From positions 62,001 to 126,000 of the forward strand of contig NZ_PPTQ01000007.1 in NCBI RefSeq assembly GCF_003340345.1: 64,000 bases of DNA, given 5' to 3'. This document shows positions 1 to 8,196 of the stretch, piece by piece. The position numbers were made by a program, and so were the translations under genes. The DNA comes from Paraeggerthella hongkongensis. GTDB taxonomy: Bacteria > Actinomycetota > Coriobacteriia > Coriobacteriales > Eggerthellaceae. Within the stretch, counting starts at the first letter, position 1. Each line of letters opens with the position of its first letter. Below the pieces are notes generated by a model. The model worked only from the letters and a program-made list of their open reading frames with translations, was not told the origin of the DNA and did no database searches.

Positions 1-95
1 AAATCCATGGTTTGTTCGAGCATCTTTTCGCGCAATGCTGGTATCATGGCTACCAATAAATCCAGCGCATCCCTATCTGATTTGAGGCATAAGCT

Positions 96-3000
96 ATGGC
101 ATTCGTCCACTTGCACAACCACACCGAATACTCGCTGCTTGACGGCGCGACGCATGTGAAGGACATGGTCAAACGCGCAGCTGAGCTGGGTATGCCTGCC
201 GTGGCGATCTCCGACCACGGCGTGATGTCCGGCGTGCCCGAGCTGTGCGACGCGTGCGACGCGGTCGAGAAGGAAACGGGCATCCGCGTCAAGCCCATCT
301 ACGGCTGCGAGGTGTACTTCACAACCGACGAAGAGCTGCGCAAAGACGTCAAGCCGAAGCTCTACCACCTGCTGCTGCTGTCCAAGACCAACGAGGGCTA
401 CCACAACCTGCTTCGTCTGGTCAGCGAGTCGCACGTCGACAACTTCTACTACAAGCCGCGCACGACCTTCAGCATGTTGCAGAAGTACGGCAAGGGCATC
501 ATCGGCTCGTCCGCCTGTATCGCGGGCATCATCCCCAAGCTGCTCGACAACAACCAGTTCGACGAGGCGCTGGAGTGGGCGCACAAGCTGGCCAGCTGCT
601 TCGATCCGGGCGACTTCTACATCGAGCTGCAGAACCAGGGCATCATGACCGACGCCGGCCTTACGCAGACGCAGCTCAACCATCAGCTGACGAAGCTGGC
701 TCAGGCCGCGGGCCTCAAGACCATCGCCACGAACGACTTCCACTACTTGACGCGCGAGGACGCCCGCGCGCAGGACATCATGCTGTGCATCGGTACGGGC
801 AGCGCCATGAACGATGCGAACCGCATGCGCTTCGAGAACGATCAGTTCTACATGAAGACCGAAGAGGAAATGCGCGAAGCGCTCAAGGACTTCCCCGAGG
901 CGTGCGACAACACGGTGGAGCTGGCGGCCAAGTGCGACGTGGTGCTCGAGCGCGATTCGGTTCTGCCGCGCTTCCCGCTGCCCGAAGGGGAAACCGAGGA
1001 CAGCTGGTTTCGCACGCGCGTCCAGGAAGGCCTGATCAAGCGCTACGGGGATCCGGTGCCGCAGGAGGCGCAAGAGCGCGCCGACTACGAGATGGGCATC
1101 ATCATCCAGCAGGGATTCCCGGCGTACTTCCTGATCGTGCAGGAGTACATCGAGTGGGCTCGCAGCCAGGGCATCGGCGTTGGCCCGGGCCGTGGATCGG
1201 CCGCAGGCGCCATCGTGGCGTACGCCATGGGCATCACCGACTTGGACCCGCTTTCCAACGGCCTGCTGTTCGAGCGATTCCTTTCGCCCGAACGCGTGGA
1301 GATGCCCGATATCGACGTCGACTTCGAGGATGAACGTCGCCAAGAGGTCATCGAGCACATCAAGGAAGTGTACGGCGAGGATCACGTAGCCGGCGTTATC
1401 ACCTTCGGCAAGCTGCAGGCGAAAAACGCCGTGCGCGACGCCGCGCGCGTGCTGGACTACCCGTACAGCACGGGCGACAAGATCACGAAGATGATCGGCG
1501 ACGAGCTGGGCATCACCATCGACAAGGCGCTCGAGACAAACCCCGACCTCAAGAAGGCGTACGAGACCGAAGAGGACGTGAAGGCCGTTATCGACGCGGC
1601 CAAGTCCATCGAAGGCCACGTGCGCGGCGAGGGCGTGCACGCGTGCGCCACCATCATCTGCCGCGATCCCATGAGCGAGCACGTGCCCATGAAGCGCGAT
1701 ACCAAGGGCGGCGGCATCATCACGCAGTACGACGGTCATTACACGCCTGACCTGGGCTTGCTGAAGATGGACTTCTTGGGCTTGCGCACCCTGGGCGTGC
1801 TGTCGCGCGCGTGCCGCAACATCGAGGCGCGCTTCGGCACCAAGGTGATCCCCGAGGAGATCCCCATCGACGACGAGCGCGCGTTCGTGCTCATGCAGTC
1901 GGGCAACATGGACGGCTTGTTCCAGGTGGAGGGCGCGCTGTACGTGGGCTTGTTCGCGCGGCTCCCACCGAAGCGCTTCTCGGACATCGTCGCCTCGATC
2001 GCGCTCAACCGTCCGGGCCCGTTGGAATCCGGCATGGTGGACGACTACGTGAAGGTGGCAAGCGGCAAGACGCAGATTCACTACTACGACGAGCGTTTGC
2101 GCCCCATCTTGGAGGAAACGTACGGCACCATGGTCTACCAAGAGCAGATCATGCAGATCTCCATGGCCATGAGCGGCTTTTCCGCCGGTAAAGCCGACAA
2201 GCTGCGCAAGGCAATGGGCAAGAAGAAGCTCGACGTCATGCGCGGGTTGCAGGAAGACTGGAACAACGGCGCGGTGGAGAACGGCTACTCGCTTGAGATC
2301 GCCAAGCAGATCTGGGAAGACGCCGAGAAGTTCGCTAAGTACGCGTTCAACAAGTCGCACTCGGCCGCATACGCCATCTTGGTTATGCGCACCGCGTATT
2401 TGAAGGCGCACTATCCGAACGACTTCATGGCGGCCGTTCTATCCAGCTACATGGGCAACACCGATCGCTTGATTCGCTATATCTCCAGCTGCAACCACAA
2501 CGGCACGCCGGTGCTGCCTCCCGACATCAACTCGTCGAACGCCGAGTTCACGCCGGTTGAAGAGGGCATTCGCTTCGGCCTGGTCGGCGTGCGCGGCGTG
2601 GGGCGCAACGTTGCCGACGAGATCATCGCCGAGCGCGAGGCGAACGGCCCGTACACGTCGCTGCACGACTTCGTGAACCGTTTGGACGCGAAGTGCTACA
2701 ACCGAAAGACGCTCGAAGCGCTCATCAAGGGCGGGGCGTTCGATTCGACGGGCTACACGCGCAAGCAGCTCATGTACTTCGTGGACGAGACGCCGCTTCT
2801 GGAAAGCGCGTCGAAGCGTCAGAAGGACCGCGAGCGCGGGCAGGTGTCGATGTTCGACCTGTTCGGCGACGACCCCGACTCGGGCTTCGAGGAAGAGGTT
2901 CCCGCTCCGGACGGAGTGGAGTGGCCGAAGCGCCAGCTGTTGACGTTCGAGAAGGAGATCATGAAGATCTACGTCTCGGACCATCCGCTGCGTCCGTACG

Positions 3001-3557
3001 AGAACTACATCGCCCGCATGACGAAGTTCCAGCTGGGCGATCTGGCCGAGCGCACGAAGGAGATCAAGTCGGCCGTGTTCATCGGCATGATCTCGTCCGT
3101 GGTGACGAAGCTGACGAAGCGCGGAACGAAGATGGCCACGTTCTCGTTGGAGGATACGACGGGCCATGTGGAGTGCATCTGCTTCAAGTACGACGAGAAC
3201 GCCGAGGCGATTCAGGAAGACGCTATCGTCAAGGTGAAAGGCAAGTTCGAGCACAGCGACCGCGGCAACCAGATCATGGCGTTCGAGGTGGAGGCGCTGG
3301 AGCTGAGCGAGGACGACGCACGTCCCTCGCACCTGGAACTGCGCGTGCCGATGGCCGACTTCGACCAGTCGAAGTCCTTGCGGTTGAACCGCATTTTGAA
3401 GTCGTATCCCGGTCGCGACGGCGTGGTGCTGTTCGTTCAGCAAAACGACGGGCACAAGTTCCGTGCCGAACTGCCCATAACCGTGGACTCGAACAGCCCC
3501 ATCATGAAATCGGAGCTGCAAGAGCTGTTCGGCGCGCAGGTGTGGAGGGCGTCGTAA
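96..3557 (+). CDS. dnaE: DNA polymerase III subunit alpha (DnaE)
   Basis: This is the catalytic subunit of the replicative DNA polymerase, 1153 residues, normal for DnaE1. The N-terminus is a PHP domain (HLHNHTEYSLLDG near residue 5, SDHG near residue 40). The polymerase core carries the PDIDVDF catalytic aspartates near residue 404. An OB-fold region lies around residues 985-1060 (TFSLEDTTGHVE). The ATG at 96 has GAGG eight bases upstream and starts directly with the conserved FVHLHNHTEYS, so the start is secure. It stands alone, followed by about 150 bp of featureless GC-rich DNA. Bases 1-95 hold no gene I can recognise. Confidence 0.98.
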   Translation: MAFVHLHNHTEYSLLDGATHVKDMVKRAAELGMPAVAISDHGVMSGVPELCDACDAVEKETGIRVKPIYGCEVYFTTDEELRKDVKPKLYHLLLLSKTNEGYHNLLRLVSESHVDNFYYKPRTTFSMLQKYGKGIIGSSACIAGIIPKLLDNNQFDEALEWAHKLASCFDPGDFYIELQNQGIMTDAGLTQTQLNHQLTKLAQAAGLKTIATNDFHYLTREDARAQDIMLCIGTGSAMNDANRMRFENDQFYMKTEEEMREALKDFPEACDNTVELAAKCDVVLERDSVLPRFPLPEGETEDSWFRTRVQEGLIKRYGDPVPQEAQERADYEMGIIIQQGFPAYFLIVQEYIEWARSQGIGVGPGRGSAAGAIVAYAMGITDLDPLSNGLLFERFLSPERVEMPDIDVDFEDERRQEVIEHIKEVYGEDHVAGVITFGKLQAKNAVRDAARVLDYPYSTGDKITKMIGDELGITIDKALETNPDLKKAYETEEDVKAVIDAAKSIEGHVRGEGVHACATIICRDPMSEHVPMKRDTKGGGIITQYDGHYTPDLGLLKMDFLGLRTLGVLSRACRNIEARFGTKVIPEEIPIDDERAFVLMQSGNMDGLFQVEGALYVGLFARLPPKRFSDIVASIALNRPGPLESGMVDDYVKVASGKTQIHYYDERLRPILEETYGTMVYQEQIMQISMAMSGFSAGKADKLRKAMGKKKLDVMRGLQEDWNNGAVENGYSLEIAKQIWEDAEKFAKYAFNKSHSAAYAILVMRTAYLKAHYPNDFMAAVLSSYMGNTDRLIRYISSCNHNGTPVLPPDINSSNAEFTPVEEGIRFGLVGVRGVGRNVADEIIAEREANGPYTSLHDFVNRLDAKCYNRKTLEALIKGGAFDSTGYTRKQLMYFVDETPLLESASKRQKDRERGQVSMFDLFGDDPDSGFEEEVPAPDGVEWPKRQLLTFEKEIMKIYVSDHPLRPYENYIARMTKFQLGDLAERTKEIKSAVFIGMISSVVTKLTKRGTKMATFSLEDTTGHVECICFKYDENAEAIQEDAIVKVKGKFEHSDRGNQIMAFEVEALELSEDDARPSHLELRVPMADFDQSKSLRLNRILKSYPGRDGVVLFVQQNDGHKFRAELPITVDSNSPIMKSELQELFGAQVWRAS

Positions 3558-3715
3558 GGCCGCAGAGCGCGTTGCCCGGTCGCTCGGCGGCCCTGGGCTC
3601 GCACGGACAGCCCGCTGGGTCATCCGTTCGTGCGGAACTCGCTTGACGTGCAGCGTGCCCTGTGGGCCGACTGCGCGGCGGTGATTGACGATTTGGCAAG
3701 GGAGGGCGGTTGCGC

Positions 3716-3744
3716 TTGGTTGTGCAGCCGCCTTCGTTTATGAT
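3716..3744 (+). promoter_or_regulatory. Sigma-70-like promoter of truA, probably leaderless
   Basis: A TTGGTT -35 (3716-3721) and TATGAT -10 (3739-3744) are separated by 17 bp. Transcription would begin near 3751, right at the ATG at 3752, and no Shine-Dalgarno precedes that ATG. This suggests a leaderless mRNA; the start point itself is inferred. Confidence 0.5.
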
Positions 3745-3751
3745 GGGTGCT

Positions 3752-4594
3752 ATGAATACGACTACTTCTTTCCAACAATCTTGTTCTTCAGAGACCTGCG
3801 GTGTGCCCGGTGCGTTCGTGAAGCCCCAGCTCGACCATACGCTGGCGCTGACGCTGTCGTACAACGGCGCGCCGTTTTGCGGGTTTGCCCGCCAGCCGGG
3901 CAAGCTGACGGTGCAGGGCAATCTGGAGGAGGCGTTGTGCCTGCTGTTCAGGCGCGACGTGGAAACCACCTGCGCGGGGCGCACCGACTCGGGCGTGCAC
4001 GCGCTGGGCCAGGTGGTGAGCTTCGACGTGAGCGACGAGGATTTGAACGGGCGGTCGCTCTTCTCGCTGCGCCGGTCGCTGAACGCGCTTACGCACGATG
4101 GCATCACCGTGCGCGAGGTAGAGCCCAAAAAGCCTGGGTTCTCGGCTCGCTTCGACGCGCGAGCGCGCGAGTACCATTACCATCTGTGCGTGGACAGCAC
4201 GGCCCCCATCTTCATGAAGGATTTCTCGTGGTTCGTGCCCGGCGGGTTGGACATGTCCGCCATGGAGGCGGGCGCTCGTCATTTGCTGGGGGAGCACGAC
4301 TTCAAGAGCTTCTGCATGGCGGCTTCCGCGGTGGACAAGCCGACGCATCGCAATGTTCGCGAAATCTCGTTTCATCCCGAAACGTTCATGGGCGAGAACA
4401 TCATCACCATCAAGGTGGTGGGAAACGCGTTCCTCCATTCCATGGTGCGCACGATCGTGGGCACGCTGGTAACCGTGGGGCGCGGCCAGCGCGATGCCGA
4501 TTGGGTGGGCGAGGTTCTAGCGGCGTGCGATCGGCGTGCGGCGGGGGAGAACGCCCCTGCTCAGGGCCTCGTGTTCTGGCGCGTTATCTACTAA
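3752..4594 (+). CDS. truA: tRNA pseudouridine(38-40) synthase TruA
   Basis: TruA converts uridines 38-40 of the tRNA anticodon arm to pseudouridine. From the chosen ATG the protein is 280 residues, close to the family length. The family core begins at LALTLSYNGAPFCGF, and the catalytic aspartate lies in GRTDSGVHALGQV near residue 77. In-frame upstream starts exist (ATGs at 3740 and 3743, TTG at 3710). I chose 3752 because a good -10 element lies just upstream of it and overlaps the upstream ATGs. A 65-residue gene follows 38 bp downstream and probably shares the transcript. Confidence 0.95.
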   Translation: MNTTTSFQQSCSSETCGVPGAFVKPQLDHTLALTLSYNGAPFCGFARQPGKLTVQGNLEEALCLLFRRDVETTCAGRTDSGVHALGQVVSFDVSDEDLNGRSLFSLRRSLNALTHDGITVREVEPKKPGFSARFDARAREYHYHLCVDSTAPIFMKDFSWFVPGGLDMSAMEAGARHLLGEHDFKSFCMAASAVDKPTHRNVREISFHPETFMGENIITIKVVGNAFLHSMVRTIVGTLVTVGRGQRDADWVGEVLAACDRRAAGENAPAQGLVFWRVIY

Positions 4595-4632
4595 GGAAGT
4601 ACGGGAACCTTTCAGTCGCAAGGCGGTGCAGC

Positions 4633-4830
4633 ATGTTCGAGAACAAGAAGCCTTCGCCCGCATCGCGCGCTGCCGACGAGGGAAAGGCGCGCCGGACGGT
4701 CGATCCCGCTGCGCGGCACGATGCGTTCGCGCGGTTTCGCCGTCTGTACGAAAGCCGCGATGGCGGCCTGTGCGTGTTCGAGGACGAGCACGGCCATCTG
4801 GTGGCCGTCGATGCGTCCAAGCTGGTGTAA
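4633..4830 (+). CDS. Small hypothetical protein (65 aa)
   Basis: This is a short charged protein beginning MFENKKPSPASRAADEG and ending VAVDASKLV, with no membrane segment or recognised domain. It sits 38 bp after truA and directly before a strong terminator, as expected of the last gene of the truA transcript. Coding is supported by the tight fit between truA and the terminator; the function is unknown. Confidence 0.6.
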   Translation: MFENKKPSPASRAADEGKARRTVDPAARHDAFARFRRLYESRDGGLCVFEDEHGHLVAVDASKLV

Positions 4831-4874
4831 AACGTAAGGCCCGCCGGTTGTGCTCGGCGGGCCTTACGTTTTTT
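4831..4874. terminator. Bidirectional intrinsic terminator between truA unit and asnB
   Basis: A perfect 16-bp inverted repeat (4831-4846 with 4855-4870) has an 8-base loop. A T run follows on the plus strand and an A run precedes it. It lies between the stops of the convergent 65-residue gene and asnB and can serve both. Confidence 0.92.
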
Positions 4875-4881
4875 CGATTCG

Positions 4882-6837
4882 CTAGGCGGCGGGCTTGTCC
4901 GGGATGCTCCGATCCACGAAGTAAATCTTGTACCACATGAGGAACATGTAGACGATCCAGATCTTGCGGGAGCGGTCGGCTCCGGCCTTGTGCTCGTCGA
5001 GCAGCTTCACCAGTTCGTTGGTGTTGAAGAACGTGCTTGCAAGCTCGCCGGTGAACCATTCCTTGATCTGGTTGTAGTAGCGCTCCTGGCGCAGCCAGTT
5101 CACCACGGGCACGGGGAAGCCCAGCTTCTCCTTCTGCGCCCAGTCCTTCGGGATAGCGCGCTCGGACGCTTCGCGCAGCGTGAGCTTCGTTTGCTCGCCG
5201 TTTGCTTTCAGGCGCGTGGGAATGGTGCGCGAAACGTCGAACACCTGCTTGTCCAGGAAGGGCACGCGGCTTTCCAGCGAATGCGCCATCGACATCTTGT
5301 CCGTTTTCAGCAAGATGTCGCCTACCAGCCAAAAGTGCAGGTCAACGTATTGCATACGCGTAGTCTCGTCAAGGTTTTCGACCTCGGCGTACACCGGGGC
5401 GGTCAGCTTCTGCGGCGAGCACGCTTGCACGGGCCGGCGCAGAAGGCGCTCGCGCTCCTCGGGGCTGAAGGCCACGCCGTTCGCGTTGGTGTAGTACCAG
5501 TCCTCGACGGTCTCGCTTGCGCGCTCCAGGTAGTTCGCGCCGCGGACGCCCAGCGCCCGTGCGGCTTTCGACGCCCCGCGCAGCAGGCCCTTCGGCGCCC
5601 AGGACAGCTTCGCGTTGGCGAACGGGGTCTGGTAGATGCGGTATCCGCCGAAGAACTCGTCGGCTCCTTCGCCCGACAGCACGGCCTTCACCTTTTTAGC
5701 GGCCTCTTGATCGACGAAGTAGAGCGCTACGGCGCTCGGATCGGCCGAGGGCTCGTCCATATGCCATTGCACGCGCGGAAGGCTTGCCCAGTACTCCTCT
5801 TCGGAGATGTGCTTCGAGTTGTTTTCGATCTTGAGCTCGTCGGCCAGCTCGCGAGCCCAGGTGATCTCGTCGCGCTCGCCCTCGTATTCGGCGAAGCCTA
5901 CGGTGAACGTTTTGATGTCCGGGTTTTCCTTGGCCAGGCACGCGGCCATGTAGCTGGAATCGATGCCGGAGGACAGGAACGATCCCACCTCCACGTCCGC
6001 TACGTTGTGATAGCGCACCGACTCGCGCATGGCGGCGTCGATGGCGTCCACGGTGTCCTGGCGGCTGCGGTTCTCGTCGAATTCGTAGGTGGGACGCCAG
6101 TAGCGGCGCATGGCGATGGAGCCGTCCGCGCGCACGGTCATGCAGTGCGCGGGCGGAAGCTTGAAGATTCCCTTGAAGAACGTCTCGTCCAGAGCCGAGA
6201 ACTGGAAGCACAGGTACTGCTCAAGCGCCTCTTCGTTGAGCTCGCGCTGGTAGGCGGGATGCTCGAGGATGCATTTGATCTCGGACGCGAAGACGAACCG
6301 GCCTTCTTGCACGGTGTAGTAAAGCGGCTTGATGCCGAAGAAATCGCGTGCGCAGAACAGCTCGCGCGTCGTGCGGTTCCAAATGGCGAACGCGAACATG
6401 CCGCGCAGGCGGTCGAGCACGCTTTCGCCCCAGGCGAGGTAGCCGGTGAGTAGCACCTCGGTGTCGGAGTTCGTCTTGAACGTCCAGCCTTCGGATTCCA
6501 GCTCGGCGCGCAGGTCGCGGTAGTTGTAGATTTCGCCGTTGAACACGATGGCGAAGTCGCCCTTCGCCGCGGCGGCTTCGGGCCCGGCGATGGGGGATCC
6601 GTCGCCTGCAAGGGCGGGGGACGTGATGGCGGCGTCATGCTCGGCGGTGGCGCGCACCATGGGCTGGTTGCCTCCCGCAAGGTCGATGAGGGACAAGCGC
6701 CGATGCCCGAGCGCGACGCCCTGGTCGAGGTACTGGCCCTCGCCGTCGGGACCACGATGCGCCATGACGTCGCACATGGCTTTCAGGATGGGCGCGTCAG
6801 CCTCGTTCGCCCCGGTGAACCCGCAGATTCCGCACAT
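4882..6837 (-). CDS. asnB: Asparagine synthase, glutamine-hydrolysing (AsnB)
   Basis: AsnB makes asparagine from aspartate, ATP and glutamine. The protein begins MCGICGF, so Cys2 is the glutaminase nucleophile of the class II amidotransferase domain. The synthetase domain carries the ATP-pyrophosphatase loop in FLSSGIDSSYMAA. At 651 residues it is longer than the ~554-residue E. coli enzyme; part of the excess is an Ala/Gly-rich insertion around residues 68-95, between GGNQPM and FAIVFNGEIYNY. The ATG at 6837 has AGGAG upstream and fixes the catalytic cysteine. It is divergent from the TetR gene and ends at the shared terminator. Confidence 0.97.
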   Translation of the reverse strand: MCGICGFTGANEADAPILKAMCDVMAHRGPDGEGQYLDQGVALGHRRLSLIDLAGGNQPMVRATAEHDAAITSPALAGDGSPIAGPEAAAAKGDFAIVFNGEIYNYRDLRAELESEGWTFKTNSDTEVLLTGYLAWGESVLDRLRGMFAFAIWNRTTRELFCARDFFGIKPLYYTVQEGRFVFASEIKCILEHPAYQRELNEEALEQYLCFQFSALDETFFKGIFKLPPAHCMTVRADGSIAMRRYWRPTYEFDENRSRQDTVDAIDAAMRESVRYHNVADVEVGSFLSSGIDSSYMAACLAKENPDIKTFTVGFAEYEGERDEITWARELADELKIENNSKHISEEEYWASLPRVQWHMDEPSADPSAVALYFVDQEAAKKVKAVLSGEGADEFFGGYRIYQTPFANAKLSWAPKGLLRGASKAARALGVRGANYLERASETVEDWYYTNANGVAFSPEERERLLRRPVQACSPQKLTAPVYAEVENLDETTRMQYVDLHFWLVGDILLKTDKMSMAHSLESRVPFLDKQVFDVSRTIPTRLKANGEQTKLTLREASERAIPKDWAQKEKLGFPVPVVNWLRQERYYNQIKEWFTGELASTFFNTNELVKLLDEHKAGADRSRKIWIVYMFLMWYKIYFVDRSIPDKPAA

Positions 6838-6868
6838 AGTGAATGCTCCTTCGTTTCGGTACCCGACC

Positions 6869-6897
6869 ATGATAGAGGAAAGCCGGCGTTGTCCCAA
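6869..6897 (-). promoter_or_regulatory. Predicted asnB promoter
   Basis: On the minus strand TTGGGA (6892-6897) and TATCAT (6869-6874) are 17 bp apart, about 30 bp upstream of the asnB start codon. Assigned by motif and position only. Confidence 0.5.
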
Positions 6898-7067
6898 GCG
6901 CCATGCGTCCATCACGCCAAAACCGCAGATTTGCCGCGGTGTTCGGGCGCGCCCGGCAAGCAGGCGCTGGCTTGGGGGCGTCGTGGACGGCAGGAGGCTC
7001 CGGTCGGGTGCGTTCGGTTCGGATGCGCTATCATGGTGGCCACGTGAAAAGATGGGACGGGCTGCCG

Positions 7068-7736
7068 ATGGTGACGATGGATGGACGGGCAACGGCGAAG
7101 GCGACGGAGCATGCCGCACCGCCTGCTCGCGCGCGTATTCTGAACTGCGCGGTGAGGGAGTTTTTGGACAAAGGGTTCGCCGAGGCGTCGCTTCGCTCGA
7201 TCGCTGCTGCGGCGAACGTGACCACGGGCGCCATCTACGGGCACTTTTCCGGCAAAGAGGCGTTGTTCGACGCGCTGGTTGGACCTGCGGGAAACGAGCT
7301 GTATCGGCGCTACGCAACCATGCAGGAGCAGTTTTACACCTTGCCCGAAGACCGCCAGACTCTTCAAGGCATGCAGGGGTTCGAGCAGGTCCTGATCCAT
7401 GACATGCTGGACTACGTGTACGATCATCAAGATGAGTTCGTGCTGATTCTGACAAAAGCGGCGGGTACGGCATGGGAGGGATATCTTGACAGGTTCGTCG
7501 AGCTTGAGCGGGAGAGCACCCATCGCTACGTTCGCATGATGCGCGCACGTGGGAAGACCATCGCGGACATCGAGCCTGCTACGGCGCGCATTCTGGCAAG
7601 CATGTTCTTCCGGGGCTATTTCGAACCGCTTGTCGGCGGCATGAAGCGCGACGAAGCGCATGCCTTCATCGCGTCGCTCGAGCGGTTCTTCCACGCGGGC
7701 TACGTCGAGCTCATTGCGACGCGCGAACTTGGGTAG
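7068..7736 (+). CDS. TetR/AcrR-family transcriptional regulator
   Basis: The N-terminus is a TetR helix-turn-helix: ARILNCAVREFLDKGFAEAS, then ASLRSIAAAANVTTGAIYGHF and KEALFDAL. The remainder (about residues 75-222) is a variable ligand-binding helical domain. The ATG at 7068 is my choice; a GTG at 7044, adding eight residues, is also possible, and neither has a strong Shine-Dalgarno. The gene lies 460 bp upstream of the ABC uptake locus in the same direction. A perfect 15-bp palindrome overlapping the transporter's -10 element (8137-8151) is a likely operator for it, by inference. Confidence 0.88.
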   Translation: MVTMDGRATAKATEHAAPPARARILNCAVREFLDKGFAEASLRSIAAAANVTTGAIYGHFSGKEALFDALVGPAGNELYRRYATMQEQFYTLPEDRQTLQGMQGFEQVLIHDMLDYVYDHQDEFVLILTKAAGTAWEGYLDRFVELERESTHRYVRMMRARGKTIADIEPATARILASMFFRGYFEPLVGGMKRDEAHAFIASLERFFHAGYVELIATRELG

Positions 7737-7765
7737 AGGGTTGGCTCCAGATCTGGAAAAGACGA

Positions 7766-7796
7766 AAGCCCGCAAGAGGGGGGACCTTGCGGGCTT
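7766..7796 (+). terminator. Hairpin downstream of the TetR gene
   Basis: An 11-bp perfect inverted repeat (7766-7776 with 7786-7796) has a purine-rich 9-base loop and lies 29 bp after the TetR stop. There is no clear T run, so termination is only probable. Confidence 0.5.
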
Positions 7797-7913
7797 CGCT
7801 GCGATGGCTGGCCAGACGAGAGAAAACCACCATCGCTCGGTAAAGCAAAGAGGAGAAGTCGTCAAAGGGAGCGTCGATGCTTTTTCGGGAATCAGGAAAG
7901 GCATCACCTTCAT

Positions 7914-7942
7914 TTGACATTTGTTAGTTTAGGCTAACTTTT
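7914..7942 (+). promoter_or_regulatory. DtxR/IdeR-type iron box overlapping a promoter
   Basis: A consensus -35 TTGACA (7914-7919) is followed by TTAGTTTAGGCTAACTTTT (7924-7942), which matches the core of the DtxR consensus TTAGGTTAGGCTAACCTAA. The box would cover the -10 region, so iron-bound repressor should block transcription. A partial copy, TAACTTTTAGGAAA, recurs at 8173-8186 next to the ribosome site of the ABC gene. No gene is visible between 7943 and 8196. Confidence 0.75.
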
Positions 7943-8136
7943 AGGAAAAGTCGAGCGGCGGCTTTTAATAGGCGAGGGATTCACCGTTTCTTCACAAGTG
8001 CGCTGCGCGCGAAAGGAAGCGGAGATGGACGGCGGGCTTTCTGCTGCGGCGTGCATGCTGGCTGGGGCGCCCGCAAAACGAGCGAGGGTCGAAGATCGGA
8101 CGGATCGAAGAGGCTCAAATTCTAGTAGCGTTGCCA

Positions 8137-8153
8137 TATAACAGTGTTATACT
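8137..8153 (+). promoter_or_regulatory. Palindromic operator over an extended -10 element
   Basis: TATAACA-G-TGTTATA (8137-8151) is a perfect 15-bp palindrome. It overlaps the extended -10 TGTTATACT (8145-8153), whose transcript would start near 8160 and lead into the ABC gene at 8197. Size and symmetry suit a TetR-family operator, and a TetR gene lies just upstream. Confidence 0.6.
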
Positions 8154-8196
8154 CCTGAAAGTAAACCATAGATAACTTTTAGGAAAGGGGCTGTGT

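Noticed and set aside
4990-6453. A long plus-strand frame opposite asnB
   Set aside because: asnB motifs are unambiguous on the minus strand, and the frame has no ribosome site or domain.
6903-7067. Longer N-terminus for the TetR regulator
   Set aside because: The added residues overlap the predicted asnB promoter region and precede the usual TetR start by too far; they look like translated intergenic DNA.
7924-7942. Fur box
   Set aside because: The sites follow the TTAGGTTAGGCTAAC pattern of DtxR/IdeR rather than GATAATGATAATC, and the local regulator is of the DtxR family.
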